Assembly: GCA_023257145.1 (NCBI GenBank)
Contig: JALRDA010000139.1
Coordinates: 1 to 6,273 of the forward strand
Origin: Candidatus Saccharimonadia bacterium
Lineage (GTDB): Bacteria > Patescibacteriota > Saccharimonadia > Saccharimonadales > Saccharimonadaceae
DNA: 6,273 bases
Direction: 5' to 3'
In this document: piece after piece, positions 1-4,896 of the stretch
Layout of the letters: each line of letters opens with the position of its first letter
Numbering within the stretch: the first letter of the stretch is position 1
Notes under the pieces: generated by a model
Told to the model about the DNA's origin: nothing
The model's input: the letters and a program-made list of their open reading frames with translations, nothing else
Database searches by the model: none
Program-made: the position numbers and the translations under genes

Positions 1-85
1 TGCCATGGAACAGGGTCTAAACTTCGCTATCCGCGAAGGTGGACGTACTGTTGGTGCTGGTGTTGTTACATCAATCACTAAGTAA
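1..85 (+). CDS. tuf: Elongation factor Tu, C-terminal end (partial)
   Basis: Only the last 27 codons are present, in the frame starting at base 2. They end GRTVGAGVVTSITK followed by TAA at 83-85. The stretch FAIREGGRTVGAGVVT is the signature end of EF-Tu domain 3, the GTPase that brings aminoacyl-tRNA to the ribosome. A strong intrinsic terminator follows 19 bases after the stop. The gene therefore does not appear to be co-transcribed with rpsJ, although tuf commonly precedes rpsJ in bacteria. The identification is very secure; the 5' part lies outside the window. Confidence 0.97.
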   Translation, partial: AMEQGLNFAIREGGRTVGAGVVTSITK

Positions 86-104
86 TTAGTTCTCTAATTA
101 TTCG

Positions 105-137
105 AAAGACCCCGAGAAATCGGGGTCTTTTTGTTTG
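105..137 (+). terminator. Intrinsic terminator of tuf
   Basis: A perfect 11-bp stem pairs 105-115 with 120-130, closed by a GAAA tetraloop at 116-119. A T-rich tract (TTTTTGTTT) follows. The stem begins and ends in A and T runs, but the long U tract is on the plus strand, as expected for ending tuf transcription. Confidence 0.93.
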
Positions 138-149
138 ATGAAAGCAAAT

Positions 150-189
150 ACCCCGACCTCCGGAGTATTGCTCGACGGGTGGACGGGGT
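150..189 (-). repeat. Imperfect palindrome at the 3' end of gene 192-449
   Basis: Read on the minus strand, ACCCCG pairs with CGGGGT, followed inward by two CC/GG steps separated by single T-T and A-A mismatches, with a loop of about 16 bases that contains GTCGAG. It starts two bases after the minus-strand TAA (192-194). This mirrors how palindromes sit at the ends of the minus-strand genes at 2.0-5.6 kb. The sequence match to those elements is limited to the CCC/GGG outer ends and a CGAG in the middle. It may simply be the gene's terminator, although there is no real U tract on the minus side. Confidence 0.5.
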
Positions 190-191
190 TA

Positions 192-449
192 TTATTTTTG
201 ACATATATAAATATCAATTGCGCGTTTACAGATGGTGTAGCTGATGACAAATCCGAATAAAGAGTAATTATTCAGCTGATCACCAATCATTATGGATACG
301 GCTACGGACATAAAAAGTATGATCATGAACCGCATGCGTGCAAACACGCCATCTGCTACTTCGATATAGCGGTGCAGCCTTGATGCTGCTTCTGTTCTGC
401 AATGCCGCGCATTAATTTTAGGCTGGGTGACGTTACTTGGAATAAGCAT
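192..449 (-). CDS. Small hypothetical membrane protein, 85 aa
   Basis: I do not recognise the family. The start is set at the ATG at 447-449 because GGAGGT lies three bases upstream of it; a longer open frame to 494 would run through the -10 region. The N-terminal half (about residues 1-38) is polar and Arg-rich. A first membrane segment lies at about 40-57 (RFMIILFMSVAVSIMIGD) and a weaker second one around 62-75 (YSLFGFVISYTICK). The gene is antisense to tuf and rpsJ and sits between them. It has its own promoter (494-522) and a palindrome directly after its stop. It looks like a stray single-gene unit of the same type as the array downstream. Confidence 0.72.
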   Translation of the reverse strand: MLIPSNVTQPKINARHCRTEAASRLHRYIEVADGVFARMRFMIILFMSVAVSIMIGDQLNNYSLFGFVISYTICKRAIDIYICQK

Positions 450-493
450 TGTACCTCCAGATAGGCGTAAAGAACAAGGGTAACCTAAATACA

Positions 494-522
494 ATTATAT
501 CATATTTTACTAATAATATCAA
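494..522 (-). promoter_or_regulatory. Sigma70-type promoter of gene 192-449
   Basis: On the minus strand the -35 is TTGATA (517-522) and the -10 is TATAAT (494-499), with a 17-bp spacer. A TG-A extended -10 dinucleotide precedes the hexamer. Transcription should start near 487, giving a leader of about 40 bases with a GGAGGT ribosome site. Confidence 0.8.
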
Positions 523-705
523 TACTGACAATTAAAGCACTCTGCTGTTCACCCGGAGGCGACCATTAAGGAACTTCGACGTATGGGCGGGGTGAGCGTG
601 TACGATGCAGGTATGTGAAATTCTGCGCCGAAGGTAATTCACATTTGGGTTTCCGCACATGATTGTAATAGAGGTGATACAATATTCAATTAACTCCACT
701 GTCAA

Positions 706-734
706 TGTACAAATGGGGCAGACTATGCTATAGT
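706..734 (+). promoter_or_regulatory. Promoter of rpsJ
   Basis: The -35 is TGTACA (706-711, 4 of 6 consensus bases). The -10 is TATAGT (729-734), preceded by an extended TGC, with a 17-bp spacer. Transcription would start near 741, leaving a leader of about 95 bases before rpsJ. An own promoter fits with the terminator that closes tuf. Confidence 0.7.
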
Positions 735-835
735 ACCTTAGTATTATTAATTCATATCGAGAACTCCGCCATGGCAGAACAACACTGATCCAGAGTAGAG
801 GTTACGATATAGCACACAAGAAGGAGTTACCAATC

Positions 836-1156
836 ATGGCAACTGAAACACCATCACTGCGAATTCGCATTCGCCTAAAAGCATATGACCACAAGGTTAT
901 CGACCAGTCAGCAAAGCAGATCATCGATACGGCTATCCGTACTGGTGCAAGTATTGCTGGTCCTGTGCCGCTGCCAACTCGCCGTAGTACATTTACTGTC
1001 GTCAAGTCACCACACGTCTACAAGACTGGTGGAGAAGCATTTGAAATGCGCGTTCACAAACGTCTTATCGACATTACTAACGCGACACCAAAGACTATCG
1101 ACAGCCTGCAAAACCTTAGCCTTCCAGCTGGTGTTGACGCAGAAATCCGCATGTAG
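836..1156 (+). CDS. rpsJ: Small ribosomal subunit protein uS10, 106 aa
   Basis: S10 sits in the head of the 30S subunit and also serves as NusE in transcription antitermination. Family hallmarks are RIRLKAYDHKVIDQSA near the N-terminus, GPVPLPTRR in the middle, and SPHVYKTGGEAFEMRVHKRL followed by IDI. Length is normal (about 100-105 residues). The ATG at 836 follows AAGGAG at a good distance. Unusually, rplC does not follow: a terminator comes 14 bases after the TAG, and rplC lies about 5 kb away with its own promoter. In most bacteria rpsJ heads one S10 operon with rplC, rplD and rplW. Confidence 0.98.
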   Translation: MATETPSLRIRIRLKAYDHKVIDQSAKQIIDTAIRTGASIAGPVPLPTRRSTFTVVKSPHVYKTGGEAFEMRVHKRLIDITNATPKTIDSLQNLSLPAGVDAEIRM

Positions 1157-1170
1157 TTAGTCGGATAAAC

Positions 1171-1205
1171 AAAAACTCGCTCTGTAACGAGCGAGTTTTT
1201 TATTT
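1171..1205 (+). terminator. Bidirectional terminator between rpsJ and gene 1215-1580
   Basis: A 12-bp perfect stem pairs 1171-1182 with 1189-1200 around a 6-base loop. The arms begin with AAAAA and end with TTTTT, so the hairpin can stop transcription from both sides. The two flanking genes converge here (rpsJ stop at 1156, minus-strand stop at 1215), so it probably serves both. Confidence 0.92.
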
Positions 1206-1214
1206 TGCAGCCGG

Positions 1215-1580
1215 TTATTGCTGCGGAGTTTGCACTTTCTTTTCGTGGTCAGGAATCGTGTAGGTTTCATGAAGGTAAGTGTTTAATTCTACCTGATCAT
1301 AGATGTCCTGAATCTTTGTGTCGAGGTACATTACCCACGCACCCAATACCAACACAAGGACGCTAAGGATAAGCCAGTATAGTGATTGACGAGTGAACTT
1401 GAATGTCATGAACGGCGTTGTGTCTTTTGTCGGTCGGAATGACTGTTCTTCGACAACTTTTTGCTTCTTGGTTGAAGCTTTTACTGCTGCTTTAGGTTTT
1501 ATAGATGCCTTCGTAGCTTTAGCGGTAGTCTTACGCGTAGCTGGCTTTTTTGTCGCAGCTTTTTTAGTAGTTGTAGCCAT
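1215..1580 (-). CDS. Single-pass membrane protein with histone H1-like Lys/Ala-rich tail, 121 aa
   Basis: No named family is recognised. The start is placed at the ATG at 1578-1580 because AAGGA lies just upstream and a 17-spaced promoter lies at 1614-1642; the open frame extends further but would include that promoter. Residues 1-45 are almost entirely K, A, T, P and R (for example TTKKAATKKPATRKTT), like histone H1 or AlgP tails. One hydrophobic helix spans about 67-86, followed by a short polar tail to 121. By the positive-inside rule the basic tail is cytoplasmic and the C-terminus outside. A tail of this kind could bind nucleic acid, which would make this a membrane tether, but that is inference. 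It is divergent from the gene at 1688. Confidence 0.85.
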   Translation of the reverse strand: MATTTKKAATKKPATRKTTAKATKASIKPKAAVKASTKKQKVVEEQSFRPTKDTTPFMTFKFTRQSLYWLILSVLVLVLGAWVMYLDTKIQDIYDQVELNTYLHETYTIPDHEKKVQTPQQ

Positions 1581-1613
1581 GTATTTCCTTATGTATTTTA
1601 AAACGTTATCAGT

Positions 1614-1642
1614 ATTATGGCGTACTTCCACCCCATATGCAA
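1614..1642 (-). promoter_or_regulatory. Promoter of gene 1215-1580
   Basis: On the minus strand TTGCAT (1637-1642) and CATAAT (1614-1619) are separated by 17 bp. The predicted start near 1607 gives a leader of about 27 bases that carries the AAGGA ribosome site. Confidence 0.7.
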
Positions 1643-1650
1643 TAGCCTGG

Positions 1651-1679
1651 TTGTGCTTATGGCTGGGCGTTGATATACT
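1651..1679 (+). promoter_or_regulatory. Promoter of gene 1688-2020, overlapping the start region
   Basis: TTGTGC (1651-1656) and TATACT (1674-1679) have a 17-bp spacer and an extended TGA before the -10. The -10 ends only 8 bases before the ATG at 1688, so the transcript would begin at or within a few bases of the start codon. Confidence 0.72.
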
Positions 1680-1687
1680 ATCATGTA

Positions 1688-2020
1688 ATGGCTCAACAAA
1701 AACAAAAAACAACTCGAAAAAAATCGACTGCACGTGTCGCAACAATTAGTCGTCGTCACTATGAAAAAGTCTTTGAATCTGACGGAACATACTTGCTTAA
1801 ATTAGTTGCATTCGTCCTGCTGGGAACGCTATGGTTAAAGTTTCAGCAGCCGGTTCTATGGCTAGGTATGCCGTTTAGCGGTCTGCCGGTTGGACTATTG
1901 ATTGGGCTACTGCTGGTGAAGAAGTTTGAAAAGTACCAAGAAGATCGCAAGATTTGGTATGCAATTCTGATCGTCGTGACAATTATCTGCTACTTTGTGC
2001 CAGCTGGTATTGTGATCTAA
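1688..2020 (+). CDS. Hypothetical membrane protein with basic N-terminus, about three membrane helices, 110 aa
   Basis: The family is not recognised. Residues 1-24 are basic (KQKTTRKKSTARVATISRRH). Hydrophobic segments lie at about 35-51, 58-77 and 89-110, and the last runs to the C-terminus. The ATG at 1688 is chosen although no Shine-Dalgarno sequence precedes it, because the only promoter ends at 1679 and the mRNA is probably leaderless. A start-stop ATGTAATG overlaps the start (ATG TAA at 1683-1688). The gene is divergent from gene 1215-1580, which also combines a Lys-rich tail with a membrane helix, so the two may act together. A strong terminator follows the stop. Confidence 0.85.
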   Translation: MAQQKQKTTRKKSTARVATISRRHYEKVFESDGTYLLKLVAFVLLGTLWLKFQQPVLWLGMPFSGLPVGLLIGLLLVKKFEKYQEDRKIWYAILIVVTIICYFVPAGIVI

Positions 2021-2023
2021 ATT

Positions 2024-2053
2024 AAAACGCCCCGACTGTACGGGGCGTTTTTT
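2024..2053 (+). terminator. Bidirectional terminator after gene 1688-2020
   Basis: A perfect 11-bp stem pairs 2024-2034 with 2041-2051 around the loop ACTGTA, and U runs follow on the plus side. The A-run on the other side lets it also work for the convergent minus-strand gene ending at 2072. Its left arm can pair alternatively with 2064-2071 (see the repeat entry at 2030). Confidence 0.92.
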
Positions 2054-2071
2054 AGGTACACGTAGTCGGGG
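2030..2071 (-). repeat. Palindrome touching the stop of gene 2072-2461
   Basis: CCCCGACT (2030-2037) is the exact reverse complement of AGTCGGGG (2064-2071), and the latter directly abuts the minus-strand TAA (2072-2074). Further in, GTAC at 2038-2041 can pair with GTAC at 2056-2059, leaving a 4-base bulge (2060-2063). An 8-bp outer stem, a 4-base one-sided bulge and a 4-bp connector recall the elements at 2552, 3551, 4370 and 5479, although here the bulge is on the other side and the GC-rich inner stem is absent. The fold competes with the terminator at 2024-2053. Confidence 0.5.
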
Positions 2072-2461
2072 TTACTTAGTGAGTTCGTCGAGAATTTCGT
2101 CCGGGTACAGTTTATTGCCGCGGGTGATACGGCCTGGAATGTCGTACACTACCGCCTTGTCATAGTACTTGAGTATTAAGTGAGGATTGCTGGCGTCGGG
2201 TACGAAAACGACATGAAGGACAAACATGTGTAGAATGTCATCCCTGTATCTGCCCGCTAGATCAGTGACGTAGAGCTGGGGAAATTGTTCATCAAATAAC
2301 CGTTGAAAGCTCTCATCTATCCAGTTGCGAAGGCGGTCAGTCGTAAATCGCGTATCAAGGTGCCATCCACCTTGGTTGTCATGAAAGACATAAATTGGCG
2401 GATGGTTGCTAAACTCAACCTTGAAGCGGCGTTCTCTTGGAAATCTTTTATCTAAGGGCAT
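2072..2461 (-). CDS. Hypothetical soluble protein, 129 aa
   Basis: No family is recognised. The start is the ATG at 2459-2461, with CGGAG seven bases upstream. There is no signal peptide or membrane helix. The sequence alternates predicted strands (FKVEFSN, PPIYVFHD, HMFVLHVVFVPD, LILKYYDKAVVYDI) with one helical stretch (RLRNWIDESFQRLFDEQF), so a small alpha/beta or beta-rich cytoplasmic protein is likely. It is the promoter-distal end of the minus-strand array. It has its own promoter (2506-2534), and a palindrome begins immediately after its stop. Confidence 0.8.
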   Translation of the reverse strand: MPLDKRFPRERRFKVEFSNHPPIYVFHDNQGGWHLDTRFTTDRLRNWIDESFQRLFDEQFPQLYVTDLAGRYRDDILHMFVLHVVFVPDASNPHLILKYYDKAVVYDIPGRITRGNKLYPDEILDELTK

Positions 2462-2498
2462 TGCGTACTCCGTTCGCGTGAGCGTTATCGGGGGTCAA

Positions 2499-2534
2499 TT
2501 AGTAAACTATATACTAAATAAACCCATATGTAAA
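2499..2534 (-). promoter_or_regulatory. Promoter of gene 2072-2461 with inverted repeat over the -10
   Basis: On the minus strand TTTACA (2529-2534) and TATAGT (2506-2511) have a 17-bp spacer. The inverted repeat TTAGTA / TACTAA (2499-2504 and 2512-2517, 7-base spacer) brackets the -10, the placement expected of a repressor operator. The repeat is short and AT-rich, so it could be chance. Confidence 0.65.
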
Positions 2535-2551
2535 TACAAGGAAAGTAAAAT

Positions 2552-2612
2552 CCACACCTATGCGCTCTAGCCGGCGACACATCATTTGATGGTCGCCGGC
2601 GAGCAGGTGTGG
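2552..2612 (-). repeat. Conserved bulged palindrome, copy 1 (end of gene 2615-3019)
   Basis: The outer stem CCACACCT/AGGTGTGG pairs 2552-2559 with 2605-2612. It is followed by a 4-base bulge (2560-2563), a 4-bp connector GCTC/GAGC (2564-2567 with 2601-2604), a 2-base bulge TA (2568-2569), and a perfect 9-bp inner stem (2570-2578 with 2592-2600) with a 13-base loop. All bulges fall on one arm. Two bases separate it from the minus-strand TAA (2615-2617). On the minus strand ATTTTAC follows, a weak U tract. The copies at 3551, 4370 and 5479 have the same order of parts. Confidence 0.82.
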
Positions 2613-2614
2613 GG

Positions 2615-3019
2615 TTAGGTAATGACATTTACTGAGATTTTGAGCTTTTCAATCTGCACTTTAAGCATCTCCTTGGCTGGTAGTAGCGATTCCGTCCGGA
2701 TGGTTAGCTCGATCACGCTACTGTCCGTAGATGGGTAGATTTCTGGACATATTGACCGGTCGAAGTTACTTCGAATTGCTGCGGCTAGTTTTTTGGCCAC
2801 TTTCGACCAATCAGCTGCGCTCTCAGGTGGTATACCCGACAGCTCGGATGCCATCCTTCGCAGCTCGCTTGACTGAATACGACTGAAGTCAAGATGAAGC
2901 GTTGTATGTGCAAGCGAGGTGGACGCATGCTTGTCTGTGCGGATCACACACGCGTAATGCCTGGTGGGTTTTTGGTTGTGCTGTTTCGGAACGCGCCTTT
3001 CGGCGGTTGGATTGCGCAA
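2615..3019 (-). CDS. Hypothetical protein of the array's shared family, 134 aa, TTG start
   Basis: No database family is recognised. The start is the TTG at 3017-3019, chosen because a full AAGGAGG site (3025-3031) lies five bases upstream; the TTG directly follows the TAA of gene 3020-3466, so the pair should be translationally coupled. The first 20 residues are basic and polar. From residue 21 (HYACVIRT) to 132 the protein aligns with gene 4441-4815 from its residue 7 (HYADCTIYT). The 62 positions starting at Trp71 here and Trp57 there align without gaps with 11 identities. It also resembles gene 3020-3466 around ADWS (69-72). A soluble alpha/beta fold is likely. Function unknown. Confidence 0.83.
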   Translation of the reverse strand: MRNPTAERRVPKQHNQKPTRHYACVIRTDKHASTSLAHTTLHLDFSRIQSSELRRMASELSGIPPESAADWSKVAKKLAAAIRSNFDRSICPEIYPSTDSSVIELTIRTESLLPAKEMLKVQIEKLKISVNVIT

Positions 3020-3466
3020 TTAAGCCTCCTTGGATTGTGGTATTGAGGGACGGGGTCGTACGTCGACAAGCCCCAAGCTATAAGGGTTCATTTCATTTGC
3101 GATTTCCTTGATAGCTTCAATAGTGTTCGACTCGTCGTATATCGACGCACGAGCGCTCTTTTTGATGACCAGCCTCACTGACTGCGGCGTGCTATCTCTG
3201 TCGAGGGCGTGCAAGATGCAGTGTCCTTTAGCGGCATCACTAAGCCGTACGGGCAATACTGGTGCAATTGTACTCCAGTCGGCCGACGTGTTAGTAATGT
3301 TAGCGAATTGCGATGCTCGCTTCAGCTGATCTAGTGTTAAATCTACGAACGTAAGAACGATAACCAAAGCCTGGCTGTGCGAAATACCCCTTCGATCTAG
3401 TCGAACTTTCTCGATCTCGTTGGGATAATCCACTGTCCAGTAGGCGACAGGTTCTTCAGATGTCAT
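3020..3466 (-). CDS. Hypothetical protein of the array's shared family, 148 aa
   Basis: First gene of a two-gene unit. Its TAA is directly followed by the TTG of gene 2615-3019. The ATG at 3464-3466 has AAGGA five bases upstream. The region around residues 45-71 (LDQLKRASQF, then SADWSTIAPVL) matches SSELRRMASEL and AADWSKVAKKL in the next gene, so the two are probably old duplicates. Strands such as ALVIVLTFVD (33-42) and helices such as TIEAIKEIANEM suggest a soluble alpha/beta protein. There is no signal peptide, membrane segment or recognisable catalytic motif. Two tandem diverged copies could form a heteromer, which is inference only. Confidence 0.83.
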   Translation of the reverse strand: MTSEEPVAYWTVDYPNEIEKVRLDRRGISHSQALVIVLTFVDLTLDQLKRASQFANITNTSADWSTIAPVLPVRLSDAAKGHCILHALDRDSTPQSVRLVIKKSARASIYDESNTIEAIKEIANEMNPYSLGLVDVRPRPSIPQSKEA

Positions 3467-3487
3467 TGTTTTCCTTGGTAGGTGCGT

Positions 3488-3516
3488 ATTGTACAGGAGT
3501 AAATATCATTTACTAT
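3488..3516 (-). promoter_or_regulatory. Possible promoter of genes 3466-2615 with inverted repeat
   Basis: On the minus strand TACAAT (3488-3493) is a fair -10, but the hexamer 17 bp upstream (ATAGTA, 3511-3516) is a poor -35. A perfect inverted repeat AGTAAAT / ATTTACT (3498-3504 and 3508-3514, 3-base spacer) fills the spacer. A weak -35 with an operator-like palindrome would fit regulated expression. Its half-site AGTAAA also occurs in the repeat upstream of gene 2072-2461. Confidence 0.45.
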
Positions 3517-3550
3517 TACAGCACGTAAAAGAGATATTAGCAATTTTAAA

Positions 3551-3617
3551 CCCGCATCTTTACTCGAGCTGGCGGACAAACCTGTATTAGGAGTGTCCGC
3601 CAGCGAGCTGATACGGG
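3551..3617 (-). repeat. Conserved bulged palindrome, copy 2 (end of gene 3618-3848)
   Basis: The outer stem pairs 3551-3558 (CCCGCATC) with 3610-3617 (GATACGGG). The single deviation is G-T on the minus strand but C-A on the plus strand. Unpaired 3559-3562 comes next, then a CTC/GAG connector (3563-3565 with 3605-3607), a 2-base GA bulge (3566-3567) and a perfect 11-bp inner stem GCTGGCGGACA (3568-3578 with 3594-3604). The element directly abuts the minus-strand stop TGA at 3618-3620. On the minus strand TTTAAAATT follows. Confidence 0.82.
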
Positions 3618-3848
3618 TCAGTAGGTATGGACGGTGGCGTGGTATGGATTGATAGGATCAAGCTCGATATACACCTGCTTGACCGTCGCATTGGTAGGGA
3701 CTGTGTGTGATGGAGGCTCAGCCTCTACGGTATTGAAGTACACGACAATGGCCGTTGGTTCTGTCGAAACGAAAAAACCGAAGATTGCATAGGTCGTATG
3801 TATTTCCTTGCTTGATTTCGGTTCGCCGGTAAACGGAAATCCACTCAC
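3618..3848 (-). CDS. Hypothetical small protein, 76 aa, GTG start
   Basis: The family is not recognised. The start is the GTG at 3846-3848. Its ribosome site GAGGAG is formed by the last codons of the upstream gene, which ends just two bases before it, so translation is very likely coupled. Predicted strands predominate (YAIFGFFVST, TAIVVYFNTVEA, KQVYIELDP) and no helix of note is seen, so a small beta-sheet protein is probable. It has no signal peptide. It ends in TGA directly against the palindrome at 3551-3617. It probably works with the protein from 3851-4267. Confidence 0.78.
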   Translation of the reverse strand: MSGFPFTGEPKSSKEIHTTYAIFGFFVSTEPTAIVVYFNTVEAEPPSHTVPTNATVKQVYIELDPINPYHATVHTY

Positions 3849-3850
3849 TT

Positions 3851-4267
3851 TTACTCCTCTTGAAGGCTCAGGCTGCGATCGGCAACCTTGTGGCGACCAG
3901 ATACGTTTATCAGATAGTGGTGCTGGTTATCCGGATCAAGGCCGATGGTGTGAATTGCTAGCGAGAGTTTGTTTGACGCCAACACGAAGTGTCGATTGAC
4001 GACACTACGGTTTTCGATCAAGTTGTCCCACTGGTGGTAGTAGTCGGGTGTCAGCAGTTCTAGGCTGTGTTTGCCGTCCTTGATCGTTGCAACAAGATTT
4101 TGCGCATGCTCTAGTGAGCAAGAGTAGGTGACGCCGTTAAGTTCAAAAAGCATTCTAAGCTCGTGGTCGCTACCTTTGAGTCTTTGCAAGGTTTCATTTT
4201 CAATTTTCTTTTCGTATATCCTTGACGGCAGTATTAACGGCAGTCGCGTAATCCCTAAATCAAACAC
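3851..4267 (-). CDS. Hypothetical protein, 138 aa, GTG start
   Basis: No family is recognised. The start is the GTG at 4265-4267 with AAAGGA nine bases upstream; no in-frame ATG gives a comparable site. It is the first gene of a two-gene unit with 3618-3848 (two bases apart). The protein is soluble with mixed strands and helices: MLFELNGVTYSCSL, EHAQNLVATIKD, then WDNLIENR, and LSLAIHTIGL. The order strand, helix, Trp-led helix, strand loosely recalls the shared family of genes 2615, 3020 and 4441, but I cannot align it well enough to claim kinship. A promoter lies at 4326-4354. Confidence 0.78.
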   Translation of the reverse strand: MFDLGITRLPLILPSRIYEKKIENETLQRLKGSDHELRMLFELNGVTYSCSLEHAQNLVATIKDGKHSLELLTPDYYHQWDNLIENRSVVNRHFVLASNKLSLAIHTIGLDPDNQHHYLINVSGRHKVADRSLSLQEE

Positions 4268-4325
4268 GGTATACCATCCTTTGGCTCAACGATGCAACAG
4301 TAATTCTGTGCATATACCTAAACAT

Positions 4326-4354
4326 TTTATATAACATCTAGCGACATAATACAA
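4326..4354 (-). promoter_or_regulatory. Promoter of genes 4267-3618
   Basis: On the minus strand TTGTAT (4349-4354) and TATAAA (4326-4331) are separated by 17 bp. A direct repeat CTAAACAT occurs at 4319-4326 and 4355-4362 on the plus strand, flanking the promoter; this may be an activator or repressor site or chance. Confidence 0.68.
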
Positions 4355-4369
4355 CTAAACATATAAGAA

Positions 4370-4442
4370 AACCCACATCATTATCGTCGAGCTGGCGGAC
4401 GATTCTAGGTGAAACGTCCGCCAGCGGCGAATGATGTGGGTT
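4370..4442 (-). repeat. Conserved bulged palindrome, copy 3 (end of gene 4441-4815)
   Basis: This copy has the longest outer stem: a perfect 13-bp match of 4370-4382 with 4430-4442. Inside it are AT (4383-4384) unpaired, a connector CGTC/GGCG (4385-4388 with 4426-4429, one T-G pair on the plus strand), a GA bulge (4389-4390) and a perfect 11-bp inner stem (4391-4401 with 4415-4425) around a 13-base loop. The inner stem GCTGGCGGAC is identical over ten bases to copy 2. The minus-strand stop TAA (4441-4443) lies inside the outer stem. TTTTC follows on the minus strand. Confidence 0.84.
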
Positions 4443-4815
4443 AGTGGAGCGAGCCGGCGAATACACTTACGGTCATTCCGTATACCGACACTCGATCCCG
4501 AAGGATCGCAACGGCATTTGCAAGATTGTCCCGATGGACATCGATCTCGATAGTGCGCTCATCTGTGGTGCAGAGTCGCGCGTCACGTCCGTCGATGCCG
4601 TAAATGGCAGGCAGGTCATTGATCAGCCTGGCCGAGATTTCGTTCCAGCACTCGGTTGGCACGTATGTGCCCGCGCCCATCATCGAGAGGCTCTCGACTT
4701 TAAAATACGGTACGTACTTGCAGTTCAAATAGAGCGTTGCGGTGTTGGCGTCGGAATTGTCGCAAGAGCGCGTGTAGATCGTGCAATCGGCGTAATGGCT
4801 AGTAGTGCTATCCAT
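4441..4815 (-). CDS. Hypothetical protein of the array's shared family, 124 aa
   Basis: No database family is recognised. The ATG at 4813-4815 has AGGAG six bases upstream. Residues 7-118 align with residues 21-132 of gene 2615-3019: HYADCTIYT against HYACVIRT, TLYLN against TLHLD, then Trp57 onward without gaps to the end (TVSV against SVNV). Conserved hydrophobic spacing suggests strand, helix, Trp-led helix, strand, helix, strand. Cys is frequent (11, 18, 32, 56 and 82) with no metal-site spacing evident. There is no signal peptide. It has its own very strong promoter and is divergent from the lipoprotein gene at 4967. Confidence 0.84.
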   Translation of the reverse strand: MDSTTSHYADCTIYTRSCDNSDANTATLYLNCKYVPYFKVESLSMMGAGTYVPTECWNEISARLINDLPAIYGIDGRDARLCTTDERTIEIDVHRDNLANAVAILRDRVSVYGMTVSVFAGSLH

Positions 4816-4867
4816 GGTCTTCTCCTAACGAAAGGGCGATTCATGACGAATATGAATTGTTGCATAT

Positions 4868-4896
4868 ATTATAGCACAAACATTATAAAAATGCAA
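4868..4896 (-). promoter_or_regulatory. Strong promoter of gene 4441-4815
   Basis: On the minus strand TTGCAT (4891-4896) and TATAAT (4868-4873) have a 17-bp spacer and an extended TGC before the -10. The predicted leader is about 45 bases. The plus-strand promoter for the lipoprotein gene overlaps its -35, so the two could interfere with or share control of one another. Confidence 0.85.

Larger units (their letters stand above)
450..835. other. Gene-free stretch between gene 192-449 and rpsJ
   Basis: This stretch holds the minus-strand promoter of gene 192-449 (494-522), the rpsJ promoter (706-734) and the rpsJ leader (about 741-835). Between the promoters I see no convincing gene. One plus-strand frame, about 529-618, reads QLKHSAVHPEATIKELRRMG and on to a TGA at 616-618; it could be a decayed gene fragment. 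Its stop overlaps a bulged 9-bp hairpin that pairs 613-622 with 636-644 around a 13-base loop. I could not identify the fragment. Confidence 0.5.

Noticed and set aside
885..1160. Second open frame within rpsJ
   Set aside because: It is a shifted-frame shadow of S10, with Ser/Leu-rich low-complexity content.
1581..1745. Longer N-terminus for gene 1215-1580
   Set aside because: The extension would cover the gene's own promoter and lacks a ribosome site; the ATG at 1578-1580 has AAGGA.
1393..1749. Plus-strand hydrophobic open frame
   Set aside because: It is the antisense image of the Lys/Ala-rich tail of gene 1215-1580 and crosses the divergent promoters.
3108..3329. Plus-strand frames at 2902-3111, 3108-3329 and 3808-3999
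   Set aside because: They are short, have no ribosome site, and lie antisense to the coupled minus-strand genes.
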